From the NCBI RefSeq assembly GCF_011617705.1, contig NZ_CP050154.1, forward strand, positions 868,001 through 932,000: a stretch of 64,000 nt of DNA, read 5' to 3'. This stretch comes from Brevibacterium limosum. GTDB taxonomy: Bacteria > Actinomycetota > Actinomycetes > Actinomycetales > Brevibacteriaceae. The notes beneath the pieces are model-generated. The model made no database searches and was not told where the DNA came from. It saw only the letters and a program-made list of their open reading frames with translations. A program made the translations under genes and the position numbers. Numbering within the stretch: the stretch's first letter is position 1; the number at the start of each line of letters is the position of its first letter. Positions 33,575 to 42,383 of the stretch are shown in pieces.

Positions 33575-35008
33575 CTAGCGTTCAGAGGTGGTCGCGACAC
33601 CGTTGAATCCGATGAGTTCGTAGCCCATCTTGGCAAGCTCCTCATCTTCGGATCCCGGCGGAGTCTCACCGTAGATGGGACGACCTGCGGTTTCGTTGAA
33701 GAAGTGGATGCCGATCAGGCCGATGATTCCCGCTGCGACAAGATAGACGGCAGGGAACAGGTCGAATCCGGTCGCCTTAATGACGAAGGAATTGACCGCA
33801 GCCGTGGTCCCACCGAAGATCGCCGTCGAGACGTTGTAGCCGATGGCGAAGCCGGAGAACCGCACCTGGGTCGGGAAGATCGCTGGCAGCGTCGCCGAGA
33901 CGCACGACTGCATCATCGCCTGGAGCAGCGCTATGATGCCCAGCCCGAGGAATTGGAGACCGCGCCCCTCCGCCTGCATGAGGAGGAACGCGGGGACGGA
34001 CAGCACGATGAACCCGATTGCTGACGTGTAGAGGACCGGTTTGCGTCCGATCGAATCCGTCAGTCGGCCCAAGGGGCTGACAACAACGATCATGGCCGCC
34101 AGCAGCCCGACGAGCATGAAGTTGCTCGTGACTTCTGAGTGGCCCAGGATGCTGCTGAGGTAGGTCGGCATGTACGTCAGCACCATGTACTGGCCGACGT
34201 TGAGCAGCACGACGAAAGCCATGAGCATCAGGATCTGCTTCTTGTACCCGGTGAACAGCTCCCGAAATGGTTTTCGGTTGGCCTTCTGCTTCGAGGTGGT
34301 CTTGGAAAACGCCTCCGGTTCGTCGAGTTTCATCCGCAGCCAGAGGGCAACGGCACCGAGCGGGAGGGTCAGCAGGAACGGCAGTCGCCACCAGCCGGCC
34401 TCCATGCCATCGCTGCCGACGAGGAGGAGGAGAAGAGTGCAGACCACCGCTGCCGAGGCTGTGCCGGCCAGGGTGCCCAGTTCGAGGAAGGACCCGCAGA
34501 AGCCGCGGCGCTGGTCTGGTGATGACTCTGCCATGTAGACGGCGGCACCGCCGTACTCGCCGCCGGTGGAGAAGCCTTGGACCATGCGGCACAACAGCAG
34601 CAGGATCGGTGCCCATGCCCCGAGCGTGGCGTAGCTGGGGAGGATGCCGATGATCGTGGTCGGAATCGTCATCATGACGATGGTTACGACCATGACGTGC
34701 TGACGGCCCACCTTGTCTCCTAAGGGCCCGAGGATGAGTCCCCCCAAGGGGCGGAACACGAAGGAGAGGGCGAGGGTGGCGAAGGTGAGGGCGACTCCCC
34801 ATTCGCCGGGGAAGAAGGCGCTGGCGATGTAGATGGATACGTAGGAGTAGACGCCGTAGTCGAACCATTCGACGGCATTGCCGAGGGCCGATCCGCCGAT
34901 CGCCCGCTTCAGCGTCCGCTTCTCGTCGGGCGGCATCGTGTTGATGTCGATGCCATCGGGGGTGGGTATCCGATGGTCCTGCGCGTCGTGTGCTGCTTTA
35001 TCTGCCAA
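33575..35008 (-). CDS. MHS-family MFS transporter, ProP-like (copy in island)
   Basis: 477 residues, 12 membrane helices. The MHS signature ALGNAVEWFDYGVYSYVSIY opens the transporter core, and GDKVGRQHVMV is the loop 2-3 motif. ProP-type members import proline, betaine and related osmolytes with protons or other cations. The TTG start lies inside the end of otsA (11-bp overlap), so osmolyte synthesis and transport are coupled. Near-duplicate of the transporter at 58515-59948, same length, highly similar throughout. Confidence 0.9.
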   Translation of the reverse strand: MADKAAHDAQDHRIPTPDGIDINTMPPDEKRTLKRAIGGSALGNAVEWFDYGVYSYVSIYIASAFFPGEWGVALTFATLALSFVFRPLGGLILGPLGDKVGRQHVMVVTIVMMTIPTTIIGILPSYATLGAWAPILLLLCRMVQGFSTGGEYGGAAVYMAESSPDQRRGFCGSFLELGTLAGTASAAVVCTLLLLLVGSDGMEAGWWRLPFLLTLPLGAVALWLRMKLDEPEAFSKTTSKQKANRKPFRELFTGYKKQILMLMAFVVLLNVGQYMVLTYMPTYLSSILGHSEVTSNFMLVGLLAAMIVVVSPLGRLTDSIGRKPVLYTSAIGFIVLSVPAFLLMQAEGRGLQFLGLGIIALLQAMMQSCVSATLPAIFPTQVRFSGFAIGYNVSTAIFGGTTAAVNSFVIKATGFDLFPAVYLVAAGIIGLIGIHFFNETAGRPIYGETPPGSEDEELAKMGYELIGFNGVATTSER

Positions 35009-36440
35009 CGTGTTTCACCTCTCGCAGATTTCCGGTGGTCTTCCTGGTGGGCATTTTCAGCAGCGGCAAGCCTGAGTTCATCGGGCTCTGCAGGTCGTTG
35101 AGGAAGCGTCGAGCCCACTGGTGGAGATCGTTGTCTTTGACAGCCGCAGCCATCGCCGCCATCTGCTCAGGCGCGTCGTCACCGGTGAGGCTGGCGGCTT
35201 GACGTATCCCGTTCTTCAGCCCCGAGGTGTCATGCGGGTTGACGATGATGGCCCGGTCGAGCTCATCAGCGGCCCCGGCAAATTCTGAGAGAACGAGAGC
35301 CCCGCCGCTCCCTTGGCGCGCTGTGACAAATTCTTTAGCGACGAGATTCATTCCATCGCGCAAGGACGTTACCAGAAGCACGTCCGCGGCAAGGTATAGG
35401 GCGATGGTGGCTTCGAACGAATATGACTGATGAGCATACTGAACTACGCCTCGTTCGATCGTGCCGAAGCGGCCATTGACCCGACCGATGAGGCGTTCGA
35501 CTTCATCACGCAGGTCTTGATATGCCCCGATTCCTTCGCGTGAGGGAACCGCCACTTGGGCCAACACCGTCGTCTCCGGGTCAAGGGCTCCCTCGTCAAG
35601 GAGCTCTTCAACGGCGTGAAGGCGTTGTGGGATGCCTTTTGTATAGTCGAGTCGATCGATCCCGAGCATGAGCACTTCGGGGTTGCCGAGATCGTGCCGA
35701 AACTGTCGGGCGAGTCGTGCAACTGATTCAGATTCGGCTGCTTCACGAATCGCATCGACATCGACTGAGATGGGGTAGGCACCGATGACGTTCGAGACGC
35801 GATCGGGATCGATGCCGAGAAATCTCTGACTCGCGGCCCGGAAGTTCGTGACGTCGGACTCGCGTTGGAGCCCGATGACATCGGCTCCGAGCAGCCCATC
35901 CATAACCGCTTCGCGCCACGGCAGTTGTGCTAGCAACTCGACTGGGGGAAAGGGAATGTGGTTGAAGAAGCCGATGCGCACGTCAGGACGCTGACCGCGG
36001 ATCATCCGCGGAACGAGCTGCAGATGATAATCGTGAATCCAGATAGTCGCCCCATATGCTGCTGTTTCGATCGCGGCCCGAGCGAACCTGGCATTGACGG
36101 CCTCATAGGCGAACCACCAGTCCCGCCGGTATTCAGGCGCGACGATGAGATCGTGATAGAGGGGCCAGAGAACAGCGTTGGAGAAGCCTTCATAGTACTG
36201 GCGATGTTCGGCACAGCTGAGTGGAATGGGGACAAGGTGCATGCCGCCGACCCCGAAGGGTTCAATTGTTTCCTCGCAAGTTCCCGGCCAGCCGATCCAT
36301 GCCCCGCTCTCGGCTTTCGCGATCGGCGCCAACGCTGAGACAAGTCCTCCCGGCGCTGTGTGCCACGAGTCTCCGCAGCGATCAACGGGTAGACGATTGG
36401 CCATCAGGATGAAGGAGTGGCCGTCGCGTCTTCGTGGCAT
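34998..36440 (-). CDS. otsA: Trehalose-6-phosphate synthase
   Basis: Makes trehalose 6-phosphate from UDP- or ADP-glucose and glucose 6-phosphate. GT20 family, 480 residues. Visible: ANRLPVDRCGDSWHTAPGGL near the N-terminus, IWIHDYHLQLVPRMIR, the substrate motif MLGIDRLDYTKGIPQRLHA, and the C-terminal SLRDGMNLVAKEF. No otsB phosphatase is adjacent. It overlaps the ProP-like transporter gene, which supports a role in osmoprotection. Its upstream region holds a stable hairpin. Confidence 0.95.
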   Translation of the reverse strand: MPRRRDGHSFILMANRLPVDRCGDSWHTAPGGLVSALAPIAKAESGAWIGWPGTCEETIEPFGVGGMHLVPIPLSCAEHRQYYEGFSNAVLWPLYHDLIVAPEYRRDWWFAYEAVNARFARAAIETAAYGATIWIHDYHLQLVPRMIRGQRPDVRIGFFNHIPFPPVELLAQLPWREAVMDGLLGADVIGLQRESDVTNFRAASQRFLGIDPDRVSNVIGAYPISVDVDAIREAAESESVARLARQFRHDLGNPEVLMLGIDRLDYTKGIPQRLHAVEELLDEGALDPETTVLAQVAVPSREGIGAYQDLRDEVERLIGRVNGRFGTIERGVVQYAHQSYSFEATIALYLAADVLLVTSLRDGMNLVAKEFVTARQGSGGALVLSEFAGAADELDRAIIVNPHDTSGLKNGIRQAASLTGDDAPEQMAAMAAAVKDNDLHQWARRFLNDLQSPMNSGLPLLKMPTRKTTGNLREVKHVGR

Positions 36441-36499
36441 TTCAGCATCCTCTCCTACGTTGAGGCCGCAGCCCGGACCTGTCGCCTTCGACAGTCACC

Positions 36500-36528
36500 C
36501 GGGGATGGGAACTCATGTCCCACCCCCG
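36500..36528 (-). terminator. Stable hairpin between csbD and otsA
   Basis: CGGGGATGGGA (36500-36510) pairs with TCCCACCCCCG (36518-36528) with one mismatch and a 7-nt loop. It follows the csbD stop on the minus strand and precedes otsA. No U-run follows, so it could be a weak terminator, a processing site or an attenuator lowering read-through into otsA. Confidence 0.45.
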
Positions 36529-36540
36529 AGGCTGGCGCTG

Positions 36541-36738
36541 TTAGTGTTTCGGATCATTCCTGAGCGAGTCGGCGACTCCGCGGACAGTGTTCTTCACGTT
36601 GTCGGCAGCTTGTTTTCCTTCAGCCTCGGCGACATCGGTTTTTCCTTCGGCTTCAAGACTCTGGTCGCCCGTGGCCTTGCCAGCAGCGGTCTTCGCCTTA
36701 CCTTTGATTTCCTCTGCTTTGTGAGGCTTTTCGTTCAT
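36541..36738 (-). CDS. csbD: CsbD-family stress protein
   Basis: 65 residues. The sequence is hydrophilic with the family's repeat of KAEEIKGKAKTAAGKATGDQ and AEGKTDVAEAEGK. CsbD-like proteins are abundant general-stress proteins of unknown mechanism, in Bacillus under sigma-B. ATG 36738 has AAAGGA about 7 nt upstream; an in-frame ATG at 36759 is less likely. Confidence 0.9.
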   Translation of the reverse strand: MNEKPHKAEEIKGKAKTAAGKATGDQSLEAEGKTDVAEAEGKQAADNVKNTVRGVADSLRNDPKH

Positions 36739-37104
36739 TGCGTTTCCTTTGAATTTCACGGCATCGACAAGCGTCGGCTGCTGCCGGTGAGATCAGCTAT
36801 GCCTTCGCCGTTCGTGTGCGACCTGTCAGCAGGTCCCAGGCCAACGATGGTGGAGCCCCCAATGGCGCAGAGCCCAGCGGCAAAGCGTTCGTTCAGTCGT
36901 GAGTACTCGCTTGTCAAACATCATCACACTTTTGTTGCCCGACCAGATGGTGGTACCTTCTTCCACCATGGCATGTTTACACAGTAAGCGCAACGCAAAG
37001 GGGGCTTATGTCTTTGGCTCTGGAGCGCATAGACTGCTGGTGGATGCTCGGCAGTTGTTGGCTCGAGCAGTAATAGCGCCACGAAATCGGGCAGGGAGGG
37101 ATCC
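36739..37104. other. Long divergent intergenic region upstream of csbD and the TetR gene
   Basis: 366 bp with no convincing gene. AT-rich stretches on both sides look like promoters for csbD and the TetR gene. It contains the 7-bp inverted repeat described separately. A short minus-strand frame (36924-37187) lacks a ribosome site and family resemblance. Confidence 0.5.
36947..36969. promoter_or_regulatory. Inverted repeat upstream of the TetR gene (candidate operator)
   Basis: ATGGTGG (36947-36953) and CCACCAT (36963-36969) are perfect reverse complements separated by 9 bp, about 135 bp before the TetR start. Arm length and spacing are suited to a TetR dimer. It may autoregulate the TetR gene. 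Confidence 0.45.
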
Positions 37105-37767
37105 ATGGCCCCGAAACGGCTTACCAAAGACCACGTTGTGCTCACCGCCATCGCTTTCGTCGATGGACATGGTCTCGATGCCCTCACGATGCGCCGTCTC
37201 GGCGACAGTCTCGGGGTAGAGGCGATGGCCCTCTACCGTCATGTCTCCGGACGGGGAGAGCTCCTCGAAGGCATGGTCGCCAACCTCATTGACAATCTGT
37301 TCGACAACGACCTCATGATCGAGACACCCACGTCATGGGAGGACTACCTCCAGCGCGTTGCTAACGCAACGCTGCAACTGGCCCGCGAGCACCCCGAGAT
37401 CTTCCCGTTGATCGCCACTCAGCCTTCACAGGCTCCGTGGTTACGGCCCCCGTTGCGCAGCCTGCGCTGGGTCGAGGACTTCCTCTCCACACTGCAGAGT
37501 TTTGGATTCTCCGACGAGAATGCAGTCAGCGCCTACAAAGCATTCACAAGCTTCCTTATCGGTGATCTTCTGCTGCAGGTGCATGCCACCGGCGACGACG
37601 CGATCGGCTTCGATGACGACGAAGCCTCAGACGAAGAAGCCGACTTGTCGAACTACCCCACCGTGATCAGGCTCAGCGAACTTCTGGGCCAAGATCATTC
37701 TCAGCGGGAGTTCGACGATGCCCTCGATGATCTCATTGAACGCATCCGCGCGACTCTGACCACATGA
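37105..37767 (+). CDS. TetR-family regulator
   Basis: 220 residues. The N-terminal helix-turn-helix is ALTMRRLGDSLGVEAMALYR with HVSGRGELLEGM. The C-terminal ligand domain resembles the TetR_C tetracycline-repressor-like group (WLRPPLRSLRWVEDFLSTL) and has an acidic loop (DDDEASDEEADL). Ligand unknown. The broken membrane-protein gene starts 44 bp downstream on the same strand and may be its target. Confidence 0.9.
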   Translation: MAPKRLTKDHVVLTAIAFVDGHGLDALTMRRLGDSLGVEAMALYRHVSGRGELLEGMVANLIDNLFDNDLMIETPTSWEDYLQRVANATLQLAREHPEIFPLIATQPSQAPWLRPPLRSLRWVEDFLSTLQSFGFSDENAVSAYKAFTSFLIGDLLLQVHATGDDAIGFDDDEASDEEADLSNYPTVIRLSELLGQDHSQREFDDALDDLIERIRATLTT

Positions 37768-37810
37768 CCATTTTCTAGACAACTCGTCCTTCGAGTTGCG
37801 GAGGACCATT

Positions 37811-38903
37811 ATGCTCGACACCACGTCCCAGGCCCTTCAGGTGCTCCTCGTGGCCGATCCGGGATTGCCCAGCCGGCGAGCGGCTTCCATCCACACCACC
37901 TTGGAACGCTACTTGCGCGAGGCGTATGGGGTCACGACGACACTGCACACTCACACCGACACGATTCGGCTGACCCCCGAGCGCGAACTAGCCCTGGGTG
38001 CGGTTGAAGACCTTCGCGACGATTACCCTGACGTCAACATCATCCTGCTCCTGACAGAGATACCGCGCCACACCCAGGGCGATCCTCTGATCGCCGAGGT
38101 CCATTCCGACCGCAACCTTGCAGTCGTCTCGTGCCCCACACTCGGAGCCTGGGCCACCAAGCGCCGCATCGTCAAAGTCATGATGAGCTCGGTCAACAAA
38201 TTAGTCCCCCCCCTGGGACCCGGAAGCCACGACCCGCAAATTTCTACTCGGGTGGTCCAACTGGTCGAACAACGAAGACTCCCACCATCAGTCCCTGCAC
38301 GCCCACACCATCACCGGAGGCCCACGGCTGATCTTGGGCATGACGATTGCCAACGAACCCTGGCGAACGGCTCCGAAGCTCTCCGGAGCACTGGCGGCAG
38401 CCTCAGCCACCGGAGCCTTCGGCATCTTCTACAGTTCGATCTGGCAGATGTCGACCTACCTGTCCACCCTCCGACTGCTGTCGATCGGCGCTGTCGCCAT
38501 CCTCGTCATGGTCGCCTGGTTGATCGTCAGCCACAAACTCTGGGATCAACCGGTCAATGAACGACTGGCCACGGTGGTCATGTACTACAACCTCTCCACT
38601 GTCCTGACCCTCCTGATCACCGTCATCGCTCTCTACGCGACTCTGGTCGTCCTCATTCTCTTAGGTGGCCTCGTCGTCATCGATCCTGAATTCATGACCC
38701 AACAGATCCAGCAAGACGCGTCGTTTACCAACTACCTCGACATCGCATGGCTCAGCGCAGCGATGGGTGTAGTCGCCGGCGGCATCGGGGCCAGCTTCGA
38801 CACCGACGCTGACGTGCAAACGCTGACCCATGGTCAGCGGATGCGGCAGCGCGTCTACACAGACAACAGCCCAGACTCCGATGAGGTCGCTGAAAGCAGT
38901 TAG
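37811..38903 (+). pseudogene. Frameshifted relative of the four-helix membrane protein
   Basis: ATG 37811 with GGAGG upstream opens a frame matching residues 1-135 of the protein at 23013 (LLVADPGLPSRRAASIHTTL, LLLTEIPRHTQGDPLIAEVH). At the run of eight C (38206-38213) the reading must shift by one to continue as PPWDPEATTRKFLLGW and then GAFGIFYSSIWQMSTYLSTL with the four helices, ending at 38903. Seven C would restore one frame. This may be inactivation, a phase-variable tract or a sequencing slip. The rest of both halves is well preserved. Confidence 0.75.
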
Positions 38904-39081
38904 CTGAAACCCGCTTCGTTCTTGGCGGACCTCAACTTCATCGCAAAGAAGAAGAGACGGACGACATTCAGTATCTGTGCACACAGGGAGGCACGCGTTG
39001 TCAGAGCCATCGCGTCCGACGATCTGCATCACATCACCACACTCCGGGCTCCGACACACTTGCTTCCTCAAAGGACGTGAC

Positions 39082-40140
39082 ATGGATACACAATTCGACA
39101 CAACCTCGCCCCGCATCATCACCTCACCCCTCGACCCGTGGCGGGACGTGCCTGACTCCCGGAGCAATCTCACCAAGCTCGTCACGAGCAATGCGCCCAC
39201 CGTTGACAAGATCACCGCCCTTGCCTGTTTTCTTCAACTCACGGGGCAAACATCACAGACCGACCAGTGGGAAAGGCTGCTTGAGATTGCCGCAATCGAC
39301 ATCGGCGTCGCTCGCATGCTCGAACCCCACGTCGATGCTCTTGGCATCCTCGCTGAAGCCGGACACGACGCACCTGACCCCCATTCCGCCTGGGGAGTGT
39401 ACGCGGCTGATCTTCCCACGCATCGGGTCACCGTGACCGAAGACGGCGACCAGACCCTTCTCATCGGCGAGAAGGCGTGGTGCTCGTTGGCCACGGAACT
39501 CTCCCACGCGATCGTCATCGCCGACGGCAGCGACGGCAACCGAGCATGCGCGGTGAATCTAAGGCACCCTCGGGTGAAGCCGGAGACTGGTGGCTGGCCG
39601 AGTCTCGGCCTCAAAGAGATCCCGAGCGGCTCTGTGACTTTCGACCGAGCACCGGCAACGAGTGTGGGCCCACCGAATTGGTATCTCGACCGATCCTCAT
39701 TCGCTTGGGGCGGGATTCGTGTGGCGGCCTGCTGGTTCGGCGGAGCCTTGGGAATGGCCCGAAAAGCTGGCCACCTCCATTCGAGACGGACTGGTGCGTC
39801 GCCGATGGGAGACATGCAGCTCGGCCAGCTCGACGCGGAGATCTTCGCGGTCCGCACCGTCTTGTCGCAGGTTGCTGGCGCGGCAGACGGGGACGAAGAA
39901 TTCTCGCGTGCACACGCGTGGAAGTTGGCTTTGAGAGTTCGCAACACTGTGTATCGCAGTGTCCAACGTATTCAGCTTCTGAGCAGAGAACTCGCTGGTC
40001 CCGCGGCTCTGACGGGTGATGCAGCGTTTGCAAAAGCTGATGCCGATCTCACTGTCTACCTCAGCCAGCATCACGGGCCTCGAGACGAAGCCGCCCTCGG
40101 CGAGAATCTCTGCGCAGAGTCAGATCTCGATGAGCTTTAG
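39082..40140 (+). CDS. Acyl-CoA-dehydrogenase-like protein of an unassigned three-gene cluster
   Basis: 352 residues from ATG 39082 (AAAGGA upstream). The weak acyl-CoA-dehydrogenase fold is suggested by the middle beta domain (TLLIGEKAWCSLATELSHAI, GLKEIPSGSVTFDRAPA) and the C-terminal helices beginning WGGIRVAACWFGGALGMARK. Shorter and more divergent than catabolic enzymes, so it may act on a carrier-bound or glycosylated substrate. Its end overlaps the next gene by 11 bp. No beta-oxidation genes are near. Confidence 0.72.
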   Translation: MDTQFDTTSPRIITSPLDPWRDVPDSRSNLTKLVTSNAPTVDKITALACFLQLTGQTSQTDQWERLLEIAAIDIGVARMLEPHVDALGILAEAGHDAPDPHSAWGVYAADLPTHRVTVTEDGDQTLLIGEKAWCSLATELSHAIVIADGSDGNRACAVNLRHPRVKPETGGWPSLGLKEIPSGSVTFDRAPATSVGPPNWYLDRSSFAWGGIRVAACWFGGALGMARKAGHLHSRRTGASPMGDMQLGQLDAEIFAVRTVLSQVAGAADGDEEFSRAHAWKLALRVRNTVYRSVQRIQLLSRELAGPAALTGDAAFAKADADLTVYLSQHHGPRDEAALGENLCAESDLDEL

Positions 40141-41536
40141 CCATCGTGACCGCAGCACCCGGGAAGATGCGTGGGTGCAGGCGGGAGTCCTTGACCTTTC
40201 GCTTGTACCCGACGGCACCGTGACCGAGGGCGGGTCCATCATCGTCCTTGCCGCGCACCCAGACGATGAGGCCCTCGGTGCCGCTGCGCTGCTGTCTCGT
40301 GCCGATGAGTGGAACTGCCAGCTGAGCGTCTTACTCTTCAGCGCGGGTGAGAACTCGCACCCCAATTCGCCGACACATTCCCGCGAACAGCTCAAAAGTG
40401 TTCGCATCAAGGAATTCTATCGTGCGCTGAGCACCATCAACGACACGCATTCGAGCCGCTTTCTCGCTCTACCCGACGGGCGGCTCCCCGAATATACAAA
40501 CCATATCCAAGACGCGATTCGACAGGAAATTGCACGATCACGTGGGCCGGTGACCCTGATCGCCCCCTACAGCGAGGATGGGCACTGTGATCACGAAGCA
40601 GTCGGCGCTTCGGCTCTGGAGGTGGGGCGAGCAAGTGGTGTCGTGGTGCTCGAGTACCCCATCTGGTACTGGCACTGGGCCGCTCCCACAGACCCTCGAT
40701 GGCATTCCTGGAAAGTCCTAACCGACCCGAGAGGTCTCGATCGCCAGTCATTGTTCGGCTGCTACGAGTCACAGACACGTCCGTTGTCGGATCACAGTGG
40801 CGACGAGGTGATTCTCACCAGCGCCCATTTGAAGCACTTCGGACGCGGCGGCGATACGTTTGTCATCACGGACTTCAGACGGCCGCCGTCCGATGCGGGC
40901 GAACACGGAGAAGGCCCGGCGATCAATGACGCGTCGAGTGCGTCAAGCGTGTTCGATGACGTGCATCGGCAGCGCGCGGACCCATGGACGGTGTGGGAGT
41001 CTGAATACGAAATCGCCAAGCGGGCGACCCTTGTCGCCAATCTCCCATCGAAGTCGTTCTCCCATATTCTTGAGATCGGCTGTTCAGTCGGCGCCTTGAC
41101 TCGAGATCTTGCCGCCTGCAGCGCCAAGGTGACAGCTATCGATGCCAGCTGCGAGGCGTTGAAAACTGCGAAATACCTGCAGGCGAGAACCTCAACGAAA
41201 ATCGATCTTCTCCATGCCACTGTCCCATTCGAATGGCCCAATGGACATTTCGACTGCGTCGTCCTGTCCGAGACCGGCTTCTACCTGACACGTTCACAAC
41301 TGCAGCGAACGTTGGAACGCATTGATGGAACGACCCCATCGCGATTCGTGCTCGTACTCTGTCATTGGAAGGGCGAAATCAAAGATTGGCCTCTCAACGC
41401 CGATGAAGTCCACGACGCGTGCTTGGGGTACTGGAAAAGGTCTCGGATTGAGTTTCGCACCGTGGCCGAATACCGGCTCGATATCGTAACTGTGGACAAA
41501 ACCGCCGATCCAGTCTCTGCGGAAGCGGTTGAATGA
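40130..41536 (+). CDS. PIG-L deacetylase fused to SAM methyltransferase
   Basis: 468 residues from ATG 40130 inside the end of the previous gene. Residues about 35-215 are a PIG-L/LmbE zinc deacetylase: IIVLAAHPDDEALGAAALLS and the second ligand region SEDGHCDHEAVGASAL. Residues about 300-440 are a class I methyltransferase: HILEIGCSVGALTRDLAAC and DCVVLSETGFYL. PIG-L enzymes remove N-acetyl from GlcNAc-type sugars (as in mycothiol synthesis). A fused methyltransferase implies consecutive modification. It overlaps the GT2 gene by ATGA. Confidence 0.88.
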   Translation: MSFSHRDRSTREDAWVQAGVLDLSLVPDGTVTEGGSIIVLAAHPDDEALGAAALLSRADEWNCQLSVLLFSAGENSHPNSPTHSREQLKSVRIKEFYRALSTINDTHSSRFLALPDGRLPEYTNHIQDAIRQEIARSRGPVTLIAPYSEDGHCDHEAVGASALEVGRASGVVVLEYPIWYWHWAAPTDPRWHSWKVLTDPRGLDRQSLFGCYESQTRPLSDHSGDEVILTSAHLKHFGRGGDTFVITDFRRPPSDAGEHGEGPAINDASSASSVFDDVHRQRADPWTVWESEYEIAKRATLVANLPSKSFSHILEIGCSVGALTRDLAACSAKVTAIDASCEALKTAKYLQARTSTKIDLLHATVPFEWPNGHFDCVVLSETGFYLTRSQLQRTLERIDGTTPSRFVLVLCHWKGEIKDWPLNADEVHDACLGYWKRSRIEFRTVAEYRLDIVTVDKTADPVSAEAVE

Positions 41537-42243
41537 TCGCGCATTTGGGTATCGTCATCCCGGCTCACAATGAACAAGACGAGATTCTTGGGTGTCTTCA
41601 CTCGGTTACGCAGTCGTGCGCAGAGGCGTCCAACGACCTTGCACAATTCGCCTATCAGATCTTCGTCGTGATCGACGCATGCACCGATGACACGTTGAGC
41701 CTCGTCGAAGATTTTGCCCACCATCATTCCAACATCACAATACTGACGACTTCGTTCAAGAATGTGGGCAGCGCCCGGAATTTCGCCTGGAACTACTTTA
41801 TGGAGAGAGTCAGAGCTGACCGCAATGCTGACTTCGATCTCACATGGGTTGCGTTCACCGACGCAGATAGCAGGGTCCCCCTCCACTGGGTAGCGACACA
41901 TCTTGCCATGATGCAAGCCGGAGTCGACTGCCTTGTCGGCACAGTTTCACCTCGTCCTGATACAGGATCGGCCGAGCTGATTGCGAAATGGTTTTCTATG
42001 CACACGCTGTTCGAGAATCATCCCCACGTGTTTGGCGCGAACCTCGGCCTTCGGGGGTCTTACCTTGACCTCGTCGGTGGAATACCTCAGCTGCCGATTG
42101 GCGAAGACACCGCCATCGTCGCTGCAGTGCTCAAAACGGGTGGAAACGTGCGACGCACCGATGCGTGCAGAGTTCTCACCTCGGCTCGCCTACAGGGACG
42201 AGCCGAGGGAGGCTTCAGCACCTATATGCAGAGCCTTCGATAA
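41533..42243 (+). CDS. Family 2 glycosyltransferase
   Basis: 236 residues with the GT-A fold: LGIVIPAHNEQDEILGCLHS at the N-terminus, VVIDACTDDTLSLVEDF, the DxD-like FTDADSRVPLHW near residue 118, and GANLGLRGSYLDLVGGIP with the later acidic GEDTAIV. No membrane helices, so a cytoplasmic enzyme. Overlaps the deacetylase-methyltransferase gene, so donor sugar transfer, deacetylation and methylation probably occur on one product. Last gene of the cluster; 140 bp before the convergent ectD. Confidence 0.88.
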   Translation: MIAHLGIVIPAHNEQDEILGCLHSVTQSCAEASNDLAQFAYQIFVVIDACTDDTLSLVEDFAHHHSNITILTTSFKNVGSARNFAWNYFMERVRADRNADFDLTWVAFTDADSRVPLHWVATHLAMMQAGVDCLVGTVSPRPDTGSAELIAKWFSMHTLFENHPHVFGANLGLRGSYLDLVGGIPQLPIGEDTAIVAAVLKTGGNVRRTDACRVLTSARLQGRAEGGFSTYMQSLR

Positions 42244-42383
42244 CACCCGACTCTGCCCACTTGATCTTTCGCAGCGTACAGACTGACTCCAAACGCTCGT
42301 TTCAAAGAATCTTCGTCTGTAGAATGCTCTGAGTCTGGTGGGACGAGCACCGCTGGGCGGAGTATATTTCGGGAACGGAGCTG

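Noticed and set aside
33777..34868. 363-codon frame inside the ProP-like transporter
   Set aside because: Same strand, shifted phase, composition of a high-GC shadow; the transporter frame has clear motifs.
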